The position numbers were made by a program, and so were the translations under genes. The notes under the pieces were generated by a model. That model saw only the letters and a program-made list of their open reading frames with translations, ran no database searches and had not been told where the DNA came from. Shown here in pieces: positions 49,584 to 50,277 of a DNA stretch of 50,277 nt (position 1 is its first letter; every line of letters begins with the position of its first letter). The DNA is from DASRDZ01 sp035569495 (GTDB lineage Bacteria > Chloroflexota > Dormibacteria > Aeolococcales > Aeolococcaceae): contig DATMMX010000058.1 of assembly GCA_035569495.1 (NCBI GenBank), forward strand, positions 1 to 50,277, in the 5' to 3' direction.

Positions 49584-50277
49584 GTGACTATCCACGTTGG
49601 AACCTGCGGCTGGCAGTACCGCGACTGGCGCGGCCTCTTCTATCCCGAGAAGCTGCCCCAACGCGACTGGCTGCAGCACTACAGCGCGCGCTTCCAGACC
49701 GTCGAGGTCGACAACACCTTCTACCGCCTCCCCGCCGCCGAGGTCTTCGCCACCTGGCGCGAGCACACCCCGCCCGACTTCTGCATGGCCCTCAAGACCA
49801 GCCGCTTCCTCACCCACATCAGGCGGCTGCGCGACCCGCAGGCGCCGGTGCAGCTCTTCATGGAACGCGCCGGCAAATTGGGCGACAAGCTCGGTCCGCT
49901 GCTGATCCAGCTCCCGCCCACCTTCAAGGCCGACCCGTCCCGTCTCGCCGACGCCCTCGACTGCTTCCCCGATGGCGTGCGCCTGGCCTTCGAGCCGCGC
50001 CACGACTCCTGGTTCAGCGAGCAGACCAGGCAGGTGCTCAGTGACCGCAACGTGGCCTGGTGTCTCACCGACTCCGAGGGCGCGCCCACGAGCCCTGTGT
50101 GGCGCACCGCCGGCTGGACGTACCTGCGTTTCCACGAAGGCACCGGCACCCCCCATCCCTGCTACCAGCCGCACACCCTGCGCGAGTGGGCGGAGCGCCT
50201 CGCCGAGACATGGGGTCAGCACGCCACCGCGTACGTGTATTTCAACAACGATCACCGCGGCTGCGCGGTGCGCGACG
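49584..50277 (+). CDS. DUF72 family protein, 3' end cut by window
   Basis: The frame runs from GTG 49584 to the window end (231 codons seen of ~240-250 expected). It starts IHVGTCGWQYRDWRGLFYPEK and shows FQTVEVDNTFYRLP, FCMALKTSRFLTHIRRL, LLIQLPPTF, LAFEPRHDSWF, TYLRFHEG and YVYFNNDHRGCAV. These are the conserved blocks of DUF72, a TIM-barrel family (YecE-like) of unknown function, proposed to resemble metal-dependent isomerases or endonucleases. It is missed by simple ORF calling because it has no stop in the window and starts with GTG. Confidence 0.93.
   Translation, partial: MTIHVGTCGWQYRDWRGLFYPEKLPQRDWLQHYSARFQTVEVDNTFYRLPAAEVFATWREHTPPDFCMALKTSRFLTHIRRLRDPQAPVQLFMERAGKLGDKLGPLLIQLPPTFKADPSRLADALDCFPDGVRLAFEPRHDSWFSEQTRQVLSDRNVAWCLTDSEGAPTSPVWRTAGWTYLRFHEGTGTPHPCYQPHTLREWAERLAETWGQHATAYVYFNNDHRGCAVRD

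Noticed and set aside
49548..50255. Minus-strand ORF at the right edge
   Set aside because: Shadow of the DUF72 gene, whose conserved blocks are clear on the plus strand.

Overview
The window is 50 kb of very GC-rich bacterial chromosome, densely packed with genes. No insertion sequence, phage, plasmid gene or CRISPR array was found. Gene content suggests a free-living bacterium of the Chloroflexota / Dormibacterota / Actinobacteria kind. The signs are: Obg with a C-terminal OCT domain, tig-clpP-clpX-valS in one neighbourhood, a rplU-rpmA-obgE-nadD-rsfS block, a class E-like sortase, many lipoproteins with Ser/Pro/Thr linkers, and frequent leaderless-type promoters. A candidate-phylum member such as Dormibacterota is my best guess. 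This is inference from content only, because no rRNA lies in the window.

Layout. 1-3.6 kb: 3' part of a class A penicillin-binding protein, then a rhomboid protease with an extra N-terminal domain. 3.8-7.0 kb (minus): rplU-rpmA-obgE-nadD-rsfS, tightly coupled. 7.1-8.8 kb (minus): maf and a lipoprotein. 9.0-16.5 kb (minus): valS, a membrane zinc-ribbon protein and four membrane proteins resembling the membrane arm of complex I / group 4 hydrogenases, with no redox subunit nearby. 16.5-24.3 kb: two exported proteins, clpX, clpP, a small secreted protein, tig, tRNA-Leu(UAG) and a large secreted Gly-rich protein. 24.5-27.6 kb: sortase, an SRPBCC-like protein, a methyltransferase and small orphans. 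27.8-32.6 kb: a 1489-residue secreted LamG-RHS (WapA-like) protein with a variable C-terminal tip, followed by a DUF4288-type candidate immunity gene. 32.7-39.0 kb: leuS, and divergently bioF, a bioD-bioA fusion and a gamma-carbonic anhydrase, coupled by 4-bp overlaps. 39.0-43.8 kb: ftsH, tRNA-Thr(CGU), a voltage-gated-type K+ channel, a membrane protein and a PrmC-like methyltransferase with HPPY in place of NPPY. 43.8-50.3 kb: orphans, a beta-propeller lipoprotein, a lipoprotein metalloprotease coupled to an HxxxxD acyltransferase, a membrane-tethered response regulator and a DUF72 protein cut by the window end.

Themes. Genes within operons are joined by ATGA/GTGA overlaps. Converging genes often share or overlap their stop codons. 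First genes of transcription units repeatedly carry a TAnnnT hexamer 7-12 nt before the start codon, which predicts leaderless or nearly leaderless mRNAs. The most interesting loci are the redox-less Hyf/Nuo-like membrane module behind valS, the RHS toxin/immunity locus, the biotin operon that pairs a BioD-BioA fusion with a carbonic anhydrase, and the apparent CTG start of obgE.
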